A stretch of 64,000 bases of DNA from Aeromicrobium flavum (lineage in GTDB: Bacteria; Actinomycetota; Actinomycetes; Propionibacteriales; Nocardioidaceae). Positions 1-8,275 of this stretch are shown piece after piece; the stretch's first letter is position 1, and each line of letters starts with the position of its first letter. The notes below the pieces were generated by a model. That model was given only the letters and a program-made list of their open reading frames with translations, did not search any database and was not told the DNA's origin. Made by a program: the position numbers and the translations under genes. The stretch spans positions 1 through 64,000 of the forward strand of contig NZ_BJZQ01000006.1 of assembly GCF_007992115.1 (NCBI RefSeq), in the 5' to 3' direction.

Positions 1-399
1 ACCGAGCCCACGACGGAGCCCACCACCGAGCCCACGGTCGAACCGCCCGTGCCCGGTGACACCTCCGTCACGACGACCGCGACCGTCGGCAACCTCGGCT
101 GGGACCTGCGCTATCCGGTGAGCTTCGCCTTCCGGGTCGGCCAGGACGTGCGCCCCGGCCAGACCGTCGGCGTCCGCGCCGTGTTCGACGGCGGCATCCG
201 CGACTTCGCGATCGTGAGTTGGAGCGGGTCCGGCTGGACCTGCGAGGAGGGCGAGACCAGCAACGTCGTGTCCTGCGTGGCCTCCGTCCGCGCCGACCGC
301 ACCGTGGCGCCGCTCGTCATGAAGACGTTCCTGCTGCGTCCCCAGGGCGCCTACGCGGTCACCCTCGGCAGCGTCGTCACCCGCGGCACCTTCGGCTGA
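1..399 (+). CDS. C-terminal end of a secreted/surface protein (partial)
   Basis: The gene enters from the left edge, so its start lies outside the window. The visible 132 residues begin with a Thr-Glu-Pro repeat (TEPTTEPTTEPTVEPP), typical of an extended linker outside the cell. A compact all-beta-looking domain of about 110 residues follows. It has two cysteines, in SGWTC and VVSCV, spaced as in DUF11/immunoglobulin-like modules of actinobacterial surface proteins. No sortase motif or membrane anchor follows; the protein simply ends at GTFG. The family assignment is an inference from composition and cysteine placement. The N-terminal part is needed to know whether it is a lipoprotein, an anti-sigma factor or a cell-wall protein. 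Confidence 0.6.
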   Translation, partial: TEPTTEPTTEPTVEPPVPGDTSVTTTATVGNLGWDLRYPVSFAFRVGQDVRPGQTVGVRAVFDGGIRDFAIVSWSGSGWTCEEGETSNVVSCVASVRADRTVAPLVMKTFLLRPQGAYAVTLGSVVTRGTFG

Positions 400-441
400 G
401 CGTGGGTCGGCACCGGCACCGTCCTGCGGCATGATGAGGGC

Positions 442-927
442 ATGACTCTCCTGCGCGCGGTCGCCCGTCCGATGCTCGCCTCCATGTTCATCTCGGGCGG
501 CGTGATGGCCCTGCGCAAGCCCGACGCCCTCGCGGCCAAGGCCCAGCCGATCGCCGACGTCCTGCGCAAGGCGGCGCCCCAGGCGAACCTCTCGGCCAGG
601 AACCTCATCCGGCTGAACTCGGCCGTCCACGTCGCGGCGGGCGCGGCCCTGGCGACGGGCCACCTCCCCCGCACCTCGGCCCTCGTGCTGGCGGCCACCA
701 TGCCCGCCACGACCGTCGCCGGCCACCCGTTCTGGAACGAGACCGACCCGGTGGCGCGACGCAACCAGTTCACCCACTTCGTCAAGAACGTCTCGCTGAC
801 CGGCGGACTGCTGCTCTCCACGCTCGACCCCGACCCGCACAAGCCGTGGCTCGGCGCCCGGGCGAGGAACACGGCCTTGGCGGCCAAGGACTCGGTCGTC
901 GACCAGATCGACGAGCTGCGGGGATGA
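442..927 (+). CDS. DoxX family membrane protein
   Basis: A protein of 161 residues that reads as a DoxX-type small membrane protein. The start MTLLRAVARPMLASMFISGG leads into the first membrane segment, followed by an LRKPDALA loop, a second hydrophobic stretch near residues 65-90 and a third near 110-130. DoxX proteins are four-helix inner-membrane proteins linked to redox homeostasis; the exact substrate is not established. The ATG lies seven bases after a CATGAT -10-like element (430-435), compatible with a leaderless start. The stop codon overlaps the aroA start (ATGA, 924-927), so the two are probably translationally coupled. Confidence is good for the family, low for any specific role. 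Confidence 0.8.
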   Translation: MTLLRAVARPMLASMFISGGVMALRKPDALAAKAQPIADVLRKAAPQANLSARNLIRLNSAVHVAAGAALATGHLPRTSALVLAATMPATTVAGHPFWNETDPVARRNQFTHFVKNVSLTGGLLLSTLDPDPHKPWLGARARNTALAAKDSVVDQIDELRG

Positions 928-2186
928 CGGTGGACTGGCACGCGCCTCGCCGGGAGCACCCGGCCGACGTCGACGTCCTGCTGCCCGGGTCGAAGTCCCA
1001 GACCAACCGGGCGCTGGTCCTGGCCGCCATCGCCGACGGCCCCTCGTCGATCCACCTGCCGCTCGCGGCGCGCGACACCGAGCTCATGGCGGCCGCCCTG
1101 GTCAGCCTCGGCGCGCGGATCGACCGCGACGGCGACACCTGGACGGTCACGCCGATCACTCCTGTCGAGGCCGCCGAGGTCGACTGCGGCCTCGCCGGCA
1201 CCGTCATGCGCTTCGTCCCGCCGGTCGCCGCACTCGGCGCGGGCACCGTGCGGTTCGACGGCGACCCCCGGGCACGGGAGCGGCCGATGGGCACCACGAT
1301 CTCCAGCCTGCGCGATCTCGGCGTCCGCATCGACGACGAGGGCACCGCGAGCCTGCCCTTCACCCTCCACGGCACCGGCGCGGTCCGTGGCGGTGCGCTG
1401 ACGGTGGACGCGTCGGCGTCCAGCCAGTTCGTCTCGGCGCTGCTGCTGGTGGCCCCGCGCTTCGCGGAGGGACTCGACCTGCGCCACGCGGGCGGCCCGC
1501 TCCCCTCGCTGCCGCACGTCGCCATGACCGTCACCGAGCTGCGCCGGCGCGGCGTCGTCGTCGACGTGTCGGACGGTCGCTGGCAGGTCCACCCCGGCCC
1601 CGTGAAGGCACTCGACGTCACGATCGAGCCCGACCTCTCCAACGCGGGACCCTTCGTCGCCGCGGCCCTGGCCACGGCCGGCCGCGCGCGCGTGCGGCAC
1701 TGGCCCGAGCAGACCGACCAGGCCGGCGACGCCTGGCGCGACCTGGCCGTCGCCTTCGGCGGACAGGTCGCCCGCGACGGCGCCGACCTCGTCGTCACCG
1801 GGCCCGAGCGCCTGCGCGGCGTCGACCTCGACCTGCACGACGTCGGCGAGCTGACGCCCGTCGTGGCCGCGCTGGCCGCCCTGGCCGACGGGCCCAGCAC
1901 CCTGACCGGCATCGAGCACCTCCGCGGTCACGAGACCGACCGGCTGACCGCGCTGGCCACCGAGATCACCCGCCTCGGCGGGAACGTGGTCGAGCGCACC
2001 GACGGCCTCGTCATCACGCCCGCTCCCCTGCACGGGGGCGCGTTCGCGACGTACGACGACCACCGCATGGCGCACGCCGCCGCCGTCCTGGGCCTGCGGG
2101 TCGACGACCTCGTGGTCGAGAACATCGGCACGACGGCCAAGACCTACCCCGCCTTCGCCGACGACTGGGAACGGTCGGTGTCGTGA
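924..2186 (+). CDS. aroA: 3-phosphoshikimate 1-carboxyvinyltransferase (EPSP synthase)
   Basis: A protein of 420 residues catalysing the sixth step of the shikimate pathway: phosphoenolpyruvate plus shikimate-3-phosphate gives EPSP in the cytoplasm. Seen in the sequence are the N-terminal substrate loop LLPGSKSQTNRALVLAA, the central GTVMRF segment, a PxAxERPMGT-like motif (RARERPMGT), the DLSNAGPF segment and the C-terminal YDDHRMAHAAAVLGL. Length is usual for the family. The start at 924 overlaps the doxX stop by four bases. Its own stop overlaps the GTG of rsgA by four bases, so doxX-aroA-rsgA reads as one coupled unit. The aroA-rsgA pairing is conserved in actinobacteria (Rv3227/Rv3228 in M. 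tuberculosis). Confidence 0.95.
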   Translation: MTVDWHAPRREHPADVDVLLPGSKSQTNRALVLAAIADGPSSIHLPLAARDTELMAAALVSLGARIDRDGDTWTVTPITPVEAAEVDCGLAGTVMRFVPPVAALGAGTVRFDGDPRARERPMGTTISSLRDLGVRIDDEGTASLPFTLHGTGAVRGGALTVDASASSQFVSALLLVAPRFAEGLDLRHAGGPLPSLPHVAMTVTELRRRGVVVDVSDGRWQVHPGPVKALDVTIEPDLSNAGPFVAAALATAGRARVRHWPEQTDQAGDAWRDLAVAFGGQVARDGADLVVTGPERLRGVDLDLHDVGELTPVVAALAALADGPSTLTGIEHLRGHETDRLTALATEITRLGGNVVERTDGLVITPAPLHGGAFATYDDHRMAHAAAVLGLRVDDLVVENIGTTAKTYPAFADDWERSVS

Positions 2187-3160
2187 GGGACGAGGACGCC
2201 CAGTACGACCGGCCCCGGCGCCGCACCCGGCCCCGAACGAAGGACCGCCCGGACTACTCCGACGCCGTCGTCGCGATCGTCACCACCGTCGACCGCGGCC
2301 GCTACACCCTGCTGCTGGAGGACGGCACCGTCGTCACCGCGATGAAGTCGCGGCCGCTGGGCCGTCAGGGCGTCGTGGTCGGCGACGAGGTCCGCATCGT
2401 CGGCGACGTGTCGGGCGATCCCGGCAGCCTGGCCCGCATCGTCGAGGTGCTCGAGCGCCGCACCGTGCTGCGCCGCAGCGCGGACGACGACGACCCCATC
2501 GAGCGGGTCGTCGTCGCCAACGCCGACCAGCTCGTGATCGTCACCGCACTGGCCGACCCCCCGCCGCGGACGGGCCTGATCGACCGGTGCCTGGTCGCGG
2601 CCTACGATGCCGGCATGGACCCGGCCGTGTGCCTCACGAAGTCCGACCTGGCGTCCGCCGACGAGATCCTGGCCCAGCTCGAGCCGCTCGGCGTCCGCGT
2701 GGTCACCACCCGGATGGACGGCGAGCTCGACCACGTCCGCGACCTGCTGCGCGACCGCACGAGCGTGCTGATGGGCCACAGCGGCGTCGGCAAGTCGACG
2801 CTGGTCAACGCCCTGGTGCCCGATGCGCACCGCACGGTGAGCCACGTCAACGAGGTGACCGGGCGCGGCCGCCACACCTCGACCTCGGCCATGATCCTCG
2901 CGCTGCCGTTCGGCGGACGGATCGTCGACACCCCCGGCTTCCGCTCCTTCGGGCTGGCCCACGTCGACATCGAGCGGATCCTGCGGGCGTTCGCCGACCT
3001 CAACACGGCCGCGCGGGACTGCCCCCGGGGGTGCACGCACCTCGAGGCGGAGCCGGAGTGCGCCCTCGACGTGGCCGCCGAGACCGGCGAGATCGACCCC
3101 GCGCGACTGGCGTCGTTCCGCCGGATCATGGCCAGCCGCTCGCTGGCTGACGAGTACTGA
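2183..3160 (+). CDS. rsgA: ribosome small-subunit-dependent GTPase A
   Basis: A protein of 325 residues. RsgA is a circularly permuted GTPase that helps late maturation of the 30S subunit. An OB-fold region occupies about residues 30-95. The permuted G motifs follow in the order G4 (LTKSDLA), G1 (GHSGVGKSTLVNAL), G3 (DTPGFRSF). A zinc-binding finger with cysteines in CPRGCTHLEAEPEC comes near residues 275-292. The basic N-terminal tail (RPRRRTRPRTKDR) is typical of actinobacterial members. The GTG start at 2183 overlaps the aroA stop (GTGA), implying coupled translation. Confidence 0.95.
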   Translation: MRDEDAQYDRPRRRTRPRTKDRPDYSDAVVAIVTTVDRGRYTLLLEDGTVVTAMKSRPLGRQGVVVGDEVRIVGDVSGDPGSLARIVEVLERRTVLRRSADDDDPIERVVVANADQLVIVTALADPPPRTGLIDRCLVAAYDAGMDPAVCLTKSDLASADEILAQLEPLGVRVVTTRMDGELDHVRDLLRDRTSVLMGHSGVGKSTLVNALVPDAHRTVSHVNEVTGRGRHTSTSAMILALPFGGRIVDTPGFRSFGLAHVDIERILRAFADLNTAARDCPRGCTHLEAEPECALDVAAETGEIDPARLASFRRIMASRSLADEY

Positions 3161-3182
3161 CCTGAGCGCGACGCCCAGACCG

Positions 3183-3188
3183 TAGGCT
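3183..3188 (+). promoter_or_regulatory. -10 box (TAGGCT) for leaderless hisN transcript
   Basis: TAGGCT lies six bases before the hisN ATG at 3195, so transcription would begin at or next to the start codon. No Shine-Dalgarno sequence is visible in the spacer. The same arrangement recurs across the window. Inferred from spacing only. Confidence 0.5.
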
Positions 3189-3194
3189 GAGCCC

Positions 3195-4085
3195 ATGGCC
3201 AACCCGTACCTCGATGACCTGCGACTGGCCCACATCCTGGCCGACTCCGCCGACAACCTCAGCATGGACCGCTTCGGCGCCCTCGACCTCGAGGTCTCGA
3301 CCAAGCCGGACATGACCTACGTGACGGAGTCCGACCGGGCCGTCGAGGACGCGATCCGTCGCACCCTCAAGACGTCGCGCGGTCGCGACATCGTGCTCGG
3401 CGAGGAGTCCGGCGAGACCGAGGGAACGGCCGAGAACGCCGAGCGGCGCTGGATCGTCGACCCGATCGACGGCACGTCGAACTTCGTCCGCGGCGTCCCG
3501 GTGTGGGCCACGCTGATCGCCCTGGAGGACGCCGGCGAGATCGTCGTCGGCTGCGTCTCGGCCCCCGCGCTCGGCCGTCGCTGGTGGGCGATGAAGGGCG
3601 ACGGCGCGCACACCGGCAAGTCGTTCCGCCAGACGCGGCCGATCCAGGTCTCCGGGGTCCGTGAGCTCACGGCCGCGTCGCTGTCCTACTCCTCGGCGCC
3701 CAGCTGGGACCAGATCAACCGGCAGGGCGAGTTCGACGCGCTGATGCGCCAGTGCTGGCGGACGCGGGCCTACGGCGACTTCTGGTCGTACATGCTCGTC
3801 GCCGAGGGTGCCGTCGACATCGCCGCCGAGCCCGAGCTGAACCTGTGGGACATGGCTGCGCTGGACATCATCGTGCGCGAGGCCGGCGGCCAGTTCACGA
3901 GCCTGGCCGGCGAGCCCGGCCCGTGGGGCGCCAACGCCGTCGCCACGAACGGCCGGCTCCACGACTCCGTCATGGCCTACCTCGGCCACTTCCCCGACGA
4001 CGAGCCGGCGTGGGCCGACGAGCCCGGCGACGACGGCGAGTTGGCGGACAACGTCACCCGCCTGCGATTCACGCGCGACGACTGA
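3195..4085 (+). CDS. hisN: histidinol-phosphatase (inositol monophosphatase family)
   Basis: A protein of 296 residues of the Mg-dependent inositol-monophosphatase fold. It carries the family metal-binding motifs: GEESGE (about residues 73-78), DPIDGTSNF (about 94-102) and a C-terminal WDMAALDIIVREAGG. Actinobacteria use this family for histidinol phosphate dephosphorylation, the penultimate step of histidine synthesis. The length and the sequence around WDMAA fit HisN better than generic SuhB, but the substrate is inferred. Its ATG follows the TAGGCT -10 box at leaderless spacing. It lies just downstream of aroA-rsgA, a common neighbourhood in this group. Confidence 0.88.
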   Translation: MANPYLDDLRLAHILADSADNLSMDRFGALDLEVSTKPDMTYVTESDRAVEDAIRRTLKTSRGRDIVLGEESGETEGTAENAERRWIVDPIDGTSNFVRGVPVWATLIALEDAGEIVVGCVSAPALGRRWWAMKGDGAHTGKSFRQTRPIQVSGVRELTAASLSYSSAPSWDQINRQGEFDALMRQCWRTRAYGDFWSYMLVAEGAVDIAAEPELNLWDMAALDIIVREAGGQFTSLAGEPGPWGANAVATNGRLHDSVMAYLGHFPDDEPAWADEPGDDGELADNVTRLRFTRDD

Positions 4086-4158
4086 ACCGCGAGATCGGCA
4101 CCTGTGCGCCGGGTGTGATGCGGGCTACACTGCCGATCACAGTCGAGGAGGCTCGCCC

Positions 4159-4587
4159 ATGCGCGTACGTGACGTTCTCACCGCCAAAGGCAGTTCGGTC
4201 GTGTTCACCATCGCCCCGGATGCGACGGTCGACGAGCTGCTCGACCGGTTGACCGAGTACAACATCGGAGCGCTGGTGGTCAGCCCGGACGGCCGGTCGA
4301 TGGCGGGCATCGTGTCCGAGCGCGACGTGGTCCGCAAGCTGCGCGACGTCCCCGACCCCCGCGCGGCCACGGTCCAGCAGATCATGACAACCGACGTGCA
4401 GGTGTGCAGCCCGGAGGATTCGTTCGGCGCGTTGATGAGCGCCATGACCGAGCACCGCGTGCGGCACATCCCCGTGCTCGAGAACGAGGAGATCGTCGGC
4501 GTGCTCAGCATCGGCGACGCCGTGAAGTTCCGCATGGACCAGCTGGAGTTCGAGCGCGACCAGCTCACCCACTACGTCCAGAGCTGA
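4159..4587 (+). CDS. tandem CBS-domain protein
   Basis: A protein of 142 residues made of two CBS repeats, about residues 8-62 and 74-135. Each has the usual pattern of a variable strand, a GALVVSPDG or RHIPVLENE core and a GIVSERD or GVLSIGD motif. CBS pairs bind adenine nucleotides or S-adenosyl ligands and act as energy or ligand sensors. No fused enzyme domain is present, so this is a stand-alone Bateman module. The start is supported by GAGGAGG seven bases upstream; a TACACT box about 30 bases upstream suggests a short 5' leader. The partner protein cannot be read from context. Confidence 0.88.
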   Translation: MRVRDVLTAKGSSVVFTIAPDATVDELLDRLTEYNIGALVVSPDGRSMAGIVSERDVVRKLRDVPDPRAATVQQIMTTDVQVCSPEDSFGALMSAMTEHRVRHIPVLENEEIVGVLSIGDAVKFRMDQLEFERDQLTHYVQS

Positions 4588-4637
4588 GCTCCCCCCATGC
4601 CGGCGTGCCGGCCATCACGTTGTCGTCGATACGATTC

Positions 4638-4647
4638 CGATATATCG
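4638..4647. promoter_or_regulatory. palindrome CGATATATCG, likely PadR operator
   Basis: A perfect 10-bp palindrome in an AT-rich island, about 50 bp before the PadR start and overlapping the likely promoter. A second partial dyad, CGTCGATACG, lies just upstream (4624-4633). PadR repressors commonly bind AT-rich dyads of this type next to their own genes, so autoregulation is likely. Binding itself is inferred. Confidence 0.5.
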
Positions 4648-4698
4648 TTAATGCATCGACACCGCGGTGGTGTCGTCATGAAGCGAAAGGGGACGAGC

Positions 4699-5289
4699 AT
4701 GCACAGCACTCCTCCCAAGCACGCCGGACAGCACCGGCACCCCCACCGGGCGCGTCGCGCCGGTGGACGCGACTTCGACTGGGACATGGGTCCCGGTCGC
4801 ATGGGCCGCCCCGGACCTCGCGGTCCGCGCCGCGGCCGCAAGGGCGGCGACGTCCGCGCCGCAGCCCTCCTGCTGCTCGCCGAGGCCCCGGCCCACGGCT
4901 ACCACCTGATCCAGCAGATCGCCGCCCGCAGCGAAGGCGCCTGGTCGCCGAGCCCCGGCTCGATCTACCCGGTCCTGCAGCAGCTCGAGGACGAGGGACT
5001 CATCGAGTTCGAGCGCGTCGACGGTCGCAAGACCGCGACCCTCACCGAGGCCGGCACGGCCTACGTCGAGGAGCACCGCGAGGCGCTCGGCGAGCCCTGG
5101 AACCCCGAGCAGCTGCGCCGCGGCGGCGACGCCGAGTCCGCCGCACTCGCCACGTCCCTTCGGACGCTGTCGGCGGCGGCCCGCCAGGTCATGACGGTCG
5201 GCACCCCGGCCCAGCAGACCAAGGCAGTCGAGATCGTCAGTGAGGCCAGGCGCCAGCTGTACGGCCTGCTCGCGGACGATGACGCCTGA
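4699..5289 (+). CDS. PadR family transcriptional regulator
   Basis: A protein of 196 residues. After a basic, Gly/Arg/His-rich N-terminal tail of about 45 residues comes the PadR winged helix: LLLLAEAPAHGYHLIQQI, then SPGSIYPVLQQLEDEGLI as recognition helix, and the wing RKTATLTEAGTAYV. The C-terminal part is helical and probably dimerises. I chose ATG 4699 because AAAGGGGA precedes it at good spacing; an in-frame ATG at 4678 would add seven residues. Nearby genes do not include an obvious efflux pump, so the regulon is unknown. The gene overlaps the following release-factor-like gene by 11 bases. Confidence 0.87.
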   Translation: MHSTPPKHAGQHRHPHRARRAGGRDFDWDMGPGRMGRPGPRGPRRGRKGGDVRAAALLLLAEAPAHGYHLIQQIAARSEGAWSPSPGSIYPVLQQLEDEGLIEFERVDGRKTATLTEAGTAYVEEHREALGEPWNPEQLRRGGDAESAALATSLRTLSAAARQVMTVGTPAQQTKAVEIVSEARRQLYGLLADDDA

Positions 5290-5683
5290 CGGACGCGTCC
5301 GGCTGCCCGAGTCGGAGCTGAGCTGGCGCTTCAGCCGCTCCTCCGGCCCGGGCGGCCAGCACGTCAACACGACCGAGACCCGCGTCGAGGTCCTCTGGTC
5401 CCCCGCCGACAGCACGGTGCTGTCGGACGACCAGAAGGCCCGGGTCGCCGCGCGCCTGCGCGGGCGACTCGTCGACGGCCGGGTCTCGGTCGTCGCGTCC
5501 ACCCACCGGTCGCAGCTGCGCAACCGCGAGGACGCCTGGCGCCGGCTCGAGGAGCTCGTGGCCGAGGCGCTGCGACCCGTGAAGCGGCGGCGTCAGACCC
5601 GCCCCACCCGCGGATCGGTCGAGCGGCGGCTCGACGCGAAGAAGCGGCGCAGCCAGATCAAGCGCGACCGCCGCGACTGGTGA
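5279..5683 (+). CDS. arfB: ArfB/YaeJ-type ribosome rescue hydrolase
   Basis: A protein of 134 residues with the class I release-factor catalytic loop RSSGPGGQHVNTTETRVEV near residues 17-35, where GGQ is the peptidyl-tRNA hydrolase motif. No codon-recognition domains are present. The C-terminal tail is strongly basic (KRRRQTRPT, KKRRSQIKRDRRDW), as in ArfB, where the tail enters the empty mRNA channel of stalled ribosomes. It therefore most likely releases nascent chains on non-stop ribosomes. Its ATG lies inside the end of the padR gene (11-base overlap), suggesting coupled expression. The gene symbol is given on domain architecture. Confidence 0.85.
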   Translation: MTPDGRVRLPESELSWRFSRSSGPGGQHVNTTETRVEVLWSPADSTVLSDDQKARVAARLRGRLVDGRVSVVASTHRSQLRNREDAWRRLEELVAEALRPVKRRRQTRPTRGSVERRLDAKKRRSQIKRDRRDW

Positions 5684-5712
5684 CGCGTCCCGGTGCGGCG
5701 ACCCGGCACCGA

Positions 5713-5718
5713 TAGCCT
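5713..5718 (+). promoter_or_regulatory. -10 box (TAGCCT) for leaderless cls transcript
   Basis: TAGCCT is followed by six bases and then the ATG at 5725, the same spacing as at hisN. No ribosome-binding site is present in between. Inferred from spacing. Confidence 0.45.
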
Positions 5719-5724
5719 GCGCGC

Positions 5725-7188
5725 ATGGACTGGAGCACCGTCGTCTCCGTGGCCGCGGTCGTCGCCATCGTTGCCGTCAACATCGCCGCGATCGGCATCA
5801 TCCCCGAGGGCCGGCGCCCCCAGACGGCCATGGCGTGGCTCATCCTCATCGTCTTCGCCCCGCTCGTCGGCCTGCTGGCCTTCCTGTTCTTCGGCAGTGC
5901 CCGCATCGGGCACCAGCGCCACCACCGGCTCACCTCCGCCAACGCGGTGATCGCCCGCGAGACCCAGGTGCTCGCCGCCGAGGTGCCGGCCGACGCACCC
6001 GACTACCTCGCCCCGATCGTGCGGCTCAACCATCGCCTGGCCTCGATGCCGCTGACCCGGGGCAACCACGTGGAGCTGCTCCCGGACTACCAGGAGTCGA
6101 TCGACGAGATGATCGCCGCGATCGACGGCGCCACGGCCCGGGTGCACGTCGAGTTCTACATCATGGCGCTCGACGAGATGACGACCCCGTTCTTCGACGC
6201 CCTCGACCGAGCCACGGCGCGCGGGGTGACCGTGCGGGTCCTCTTCGACCACCTCGGGACGCGCGGCATCCCCGGGTACCGCGACCTGCGGAGGCGCCTG
6301 GCGACCTCGGACATCGACTGGCACCTGATGATGCCGTTGCTCCCGCTGCGGGGACGCTTCCGCCGTCCCGACCTGCGCAACCATCGCAAGCTCCTGGTGG
6401 TCGACGACGTCGTCGGGTTCACGGGGTCGCTCAACCTGACCCACCCCTCGTACAACAAGCCCCGGAACCTGGCCCGGGGTCGGGAATGGGTCGAGCTGTG
6501 GCTGCGCGTCGAGGGTCCGGTCGTGGCCACGATCGACGCGCTCTTCGCCGCGGACTGGGCTCTCGAGACGTCCGAGGTTCTCGACGTGCAGATGCACGAG
6601 GTCGACCAGACGCCGCACTCCCCGCGCGACACCGTCGACGTCTCGGTCCAGCTCGTGCCCAGCGGACCCGGCTTCGAGGCCGAGAACAACCTGCGGCTGT
6701 TCACCTCCCTGATCTACTGCGCTCAGGAGCGCATCTCGCTGACCAGCCCGTACTTCGTCCCGGACGAGACGCTGCTCTACGCCGTCACCACGGCGGCCCA
6801 GCGCGGTGTCGCGGTCGAGCTCTTCGTGAGCGAGGAGGCCGATCAGTTCATGGTCGGGCACGCGCAGGCCTCCTACTACCGCGAGCTGCTGGAGGCGGGC
6901 GTCCGGATCTGGCTGTACCCGGCGCCGTTCGTGCTGCACGCCAAGCACTTCAGCATCGACGACGACGTCGCCGTGGTGGGCACCAGCAACATGGACATGC
7001 GCTCGTTCGCCCTCAACTACGAGATGAGCCTGATGATCGCCGACCGCGAGGTCGTCCGACGGATCAGGACGGTCGAGGACTCCTACCGCGTCGTGTCACG
7101 TGAGCTGCTGCTCGACGCGTGGGAGCGTCGGCCCCGGCGCACCCGGTTCGTCGACAACGCGATGCGCTTGACCGCGACCCTGCAGTGA
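5725..7188 (+). CDS. cls: cardiolipin synthase (phospholipase D superfamily)
   Basis: A protein of 487 residues. Two N-terminal membrane helices (about residues 5-25 and 35-55, the PLDNc region) anchor it in the inner membrane. Two HKD catalytic motifs follow: HRKLLVVDD near residue 221 and HAKHFSIDDDVAVVG near 407. Each HKD half is accompanied by the expected GSLN or GTSNMDMRS follow-up. The enzyme condenses phosphatidylglycerol, or CDP-diacylglycerol plus phosphatidylglycerol, into cardiolipin. Length and layout match bacterial Cls. The gene is monocistronic, with its own TAGCCT promoter, and converges on the CAP-domain gene with a gap of four bases. Confidence 0.93.
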   Translation: MDWSTVVSVAAVVAIVAVNIAAIGIIPEGRRPQTAMAWLILIVFAPLVGLLAFLFFGSARIGHQRHHRLTSANAVIARETQVLAAEVPADAPDYLAPIVRLNHRLASMPLTRGNHVELLPDYQESIDEMIAAIDGATARVHVEFYIMALDEMTTPFFDALDRATARGVTVRVLFDHLGTRGIPGYRDLRRRLATSDIDWHLMMPLLPLRGRFRRPDLRNHRKLLVVDDVVGFTGSLNLTHPSYNKPRNLARGREWVELWLRVEGPVVATIDALFAADWALETSEVLDVQMHEVDQTPHSPRDTVDVSVQLVPSGPGFEAENNLRLFTSLIYCAQERISLTSPYFVPDETLLYAVTTAAQRGVAVELFVSEEADQFMVGHAQASYYRELLEAGVRIWLYPAPFVLHAKHFSIDDDVAVVGTSNMDMRSFALNYEMSLMIADREVVRRIRTVEDSYRVVSRELLLDAWERRPRRTRFVDNAMRLTATLQ

Positions 7189-7192
7189 GCGG

Positions 7193-7642
7193 TCAGGCGG
7201 GCCGGCCGAAGACCTGCACGGTCCACGTGTGACCGCGGGCGTCCTTCGCGACGCCGATGCCCAGGCGGGTGTAGTTGCGGCTCAGCATGTTCTTGCGGTG
7301 ACCGGGCGACTTCAGCCAGGCCCGGACGTTGCTCTTCGGCGTCGTGAAGCCGTGGGCCACGTTCTCCGCGACGGCCCGGTCGTTGCACGTGCGCAGGACC
7401 ACCGACAGGTTCTGGTGGTACATCCGCTGCTGCTTCGCCATCCGGCGGGCCTGCCGCTGCGCGTACCGGTCGAGGCAGCGGTCCTTCTTGAGCGCCTTGC
7501 GGTCGCGGAACGTCCGGGACGCGTTCGTCTGCTGGTGCAGCTTCTTGTCGAAGGTGCTCGCGGACATGGCGACCGACGCCGGAGCGCTCGGGACGACGAC
7601 GAGGGCGAGCGCAGTCAGGACCGCGGCGACGATGTGGCGCAT
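7193..7642 (-). CDS. secreted CAP-domain (SCP/PR-1-like) protein
   Basis: A protein of 149 residues. The start MRHIVAAVLTALALVVVPSA is a clean signal peptide with likely cleavage after ASVA. The mature part is a CAP domain of the bacterial YkwD type: an N-terminal helix with NASRTFR, YHQNLS, AENVAHGF, SPGHRKNMLSRNYTRLGIGV, and a last strand TWTVQVFG. Bacterial CAP proteins are exported and of mostly unknown function; metal or lipid binding has been proposed. An open frame continues upstream to 8053 through the next gene, but the signal peptide fixes ATG 7642 as the start. Confidence 0.87.
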   Translation of the reverse strand: MRHIVAAVLTALALVVVPSAPASVAMSASTFDKKLHQQTNASRTFRDRKALKKDRCLDRYAQRQARRMAKQQRMYHQNLSVVLRTCNDRAVAENVAHGFTTPKSNVRAWLKSPGHRKNMLSRNYTRLGIGVAKDARGHTWTVQVFGRPA

Positions 7643-7689
7643 GTTTCCAGTGTTACTGCAGCGCCCTCCAGGATCAAGCCGGCCCGGAT

Positions 7690-8007
7690 TCAGGCGCCCG
7701 AGTAGCCGTTCAGCAGGGCGTAGAACACGGCGATCGCGACGCCGGCGGAGACGAGTCCGGCCACCGCGCCGACCGCGACCAGGTGACCCCGGCTCCGCGA
7801 GCCGTCCGACAGGCCCGGGACGAGCGACCACAGCAGCATGCCCGCCACGACCATGACGGCGACGAACAGCGGCAGGATCAGGTCCTCGTTGGCCTCGTCG
7901 AGCACGGCGGCCGTGGACGGGAAGAGGCCCAGTGCCAGCAGCACGAGGATCACGCCGACCGTGATGCGGCGATAGCCCCGGCGCTCCGGGGGCGACAACT
8001 GTTCCAT
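7690..8007 (-). CDS. small membrane protein of unknown function
   Basis: A protein of 105 residues with three predicted membrane helices: about residues 15-33 (ITVGVILVLLALGLFPS), 44-62 (LILPLFVAVMVVAGMLLWS) and 78-98 (VAVGAVAGLVSAGVAIAVF). I do not recognise a named family. It starts MEQLSPPERRGYRR, with positive charges before the first helix, so the N-terminus is probably cytoplasmic. It lies upstream of the CAP gene on the same strand, separated by 47 bases, and may be co-transcribed with it. Confidence 0.65.
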   Translation of the reverse strand: MEQLSPPERRGYRRITVGVILVLLALGLFPSTAAVLDEANEDLILPLFVAVMVVAGMLLWSLVPGLSDGSRSRGHLVAVGAVAGLVSAGVAIAVFYALLNGYSGA

Positions 8008-8097
8008 GGGCCGAACCTACTGCGGAACGGGCGCCCCCCGCACCCTGCGCCACGTCGCCGCCTGGGGCAGGATCGGGAGGAGACAGAAGGAGGCGCC

Positions 8098-8262
8098 ATG
8101 ACCACGACCCCCGACGAGCCCCGACCGGACGTCGACCTCGAACCCGCCGCCGAGCCCGCCGACGCCGCCGAGCAGCAGCGTGACGCGTGGCAGAACGAGG
8201 ACGAGCTGATCGTGCCCGACCCCGAGCGTCCGGTGCCGATCGACGAGGAGGAGGCGGAGTGA
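8098..8262 (+). CDS. small acidic protein of unknown function (54 aa)
   Basis: A 54-codon gene starting MTTTPDEPRPDVDLEPAAEP and ending in EEEAE. AAGGAGG six bases before the ATG is one of the best ribosome-binding sites in the window, which is the main reason to accept it. It is very acidic and low in hydrophobic residues, hence probably disordered. No family is recognised. It stands alone between two minus-strand genes and converges on the VIT1-type transporter. Confidence 0.6.
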   Translation: MTTTPDEPRPDVDLEPAAEPADAAEQQRDAWQNEDELIVPDPERPVPIDEEEAE

Positions 8263-8275
8263 GACGACCTCCGGC

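Noticed and set aside
351-2075. Long minus-strand open frame (574 codons) across aroA
   Set aside because: It is a shadow of aroA in a GC-rich genome: no ribosome-binding site, Arg/Gly/Val-rich nonsense composition, and aroA on the other strand has all family motifs.
7193-8053. 286-residue version of the CAP protein
   Set aside because: The upstream part overlaps a small membrane gene in another phase, while ATG 7642 begins a textbook signal peptide.
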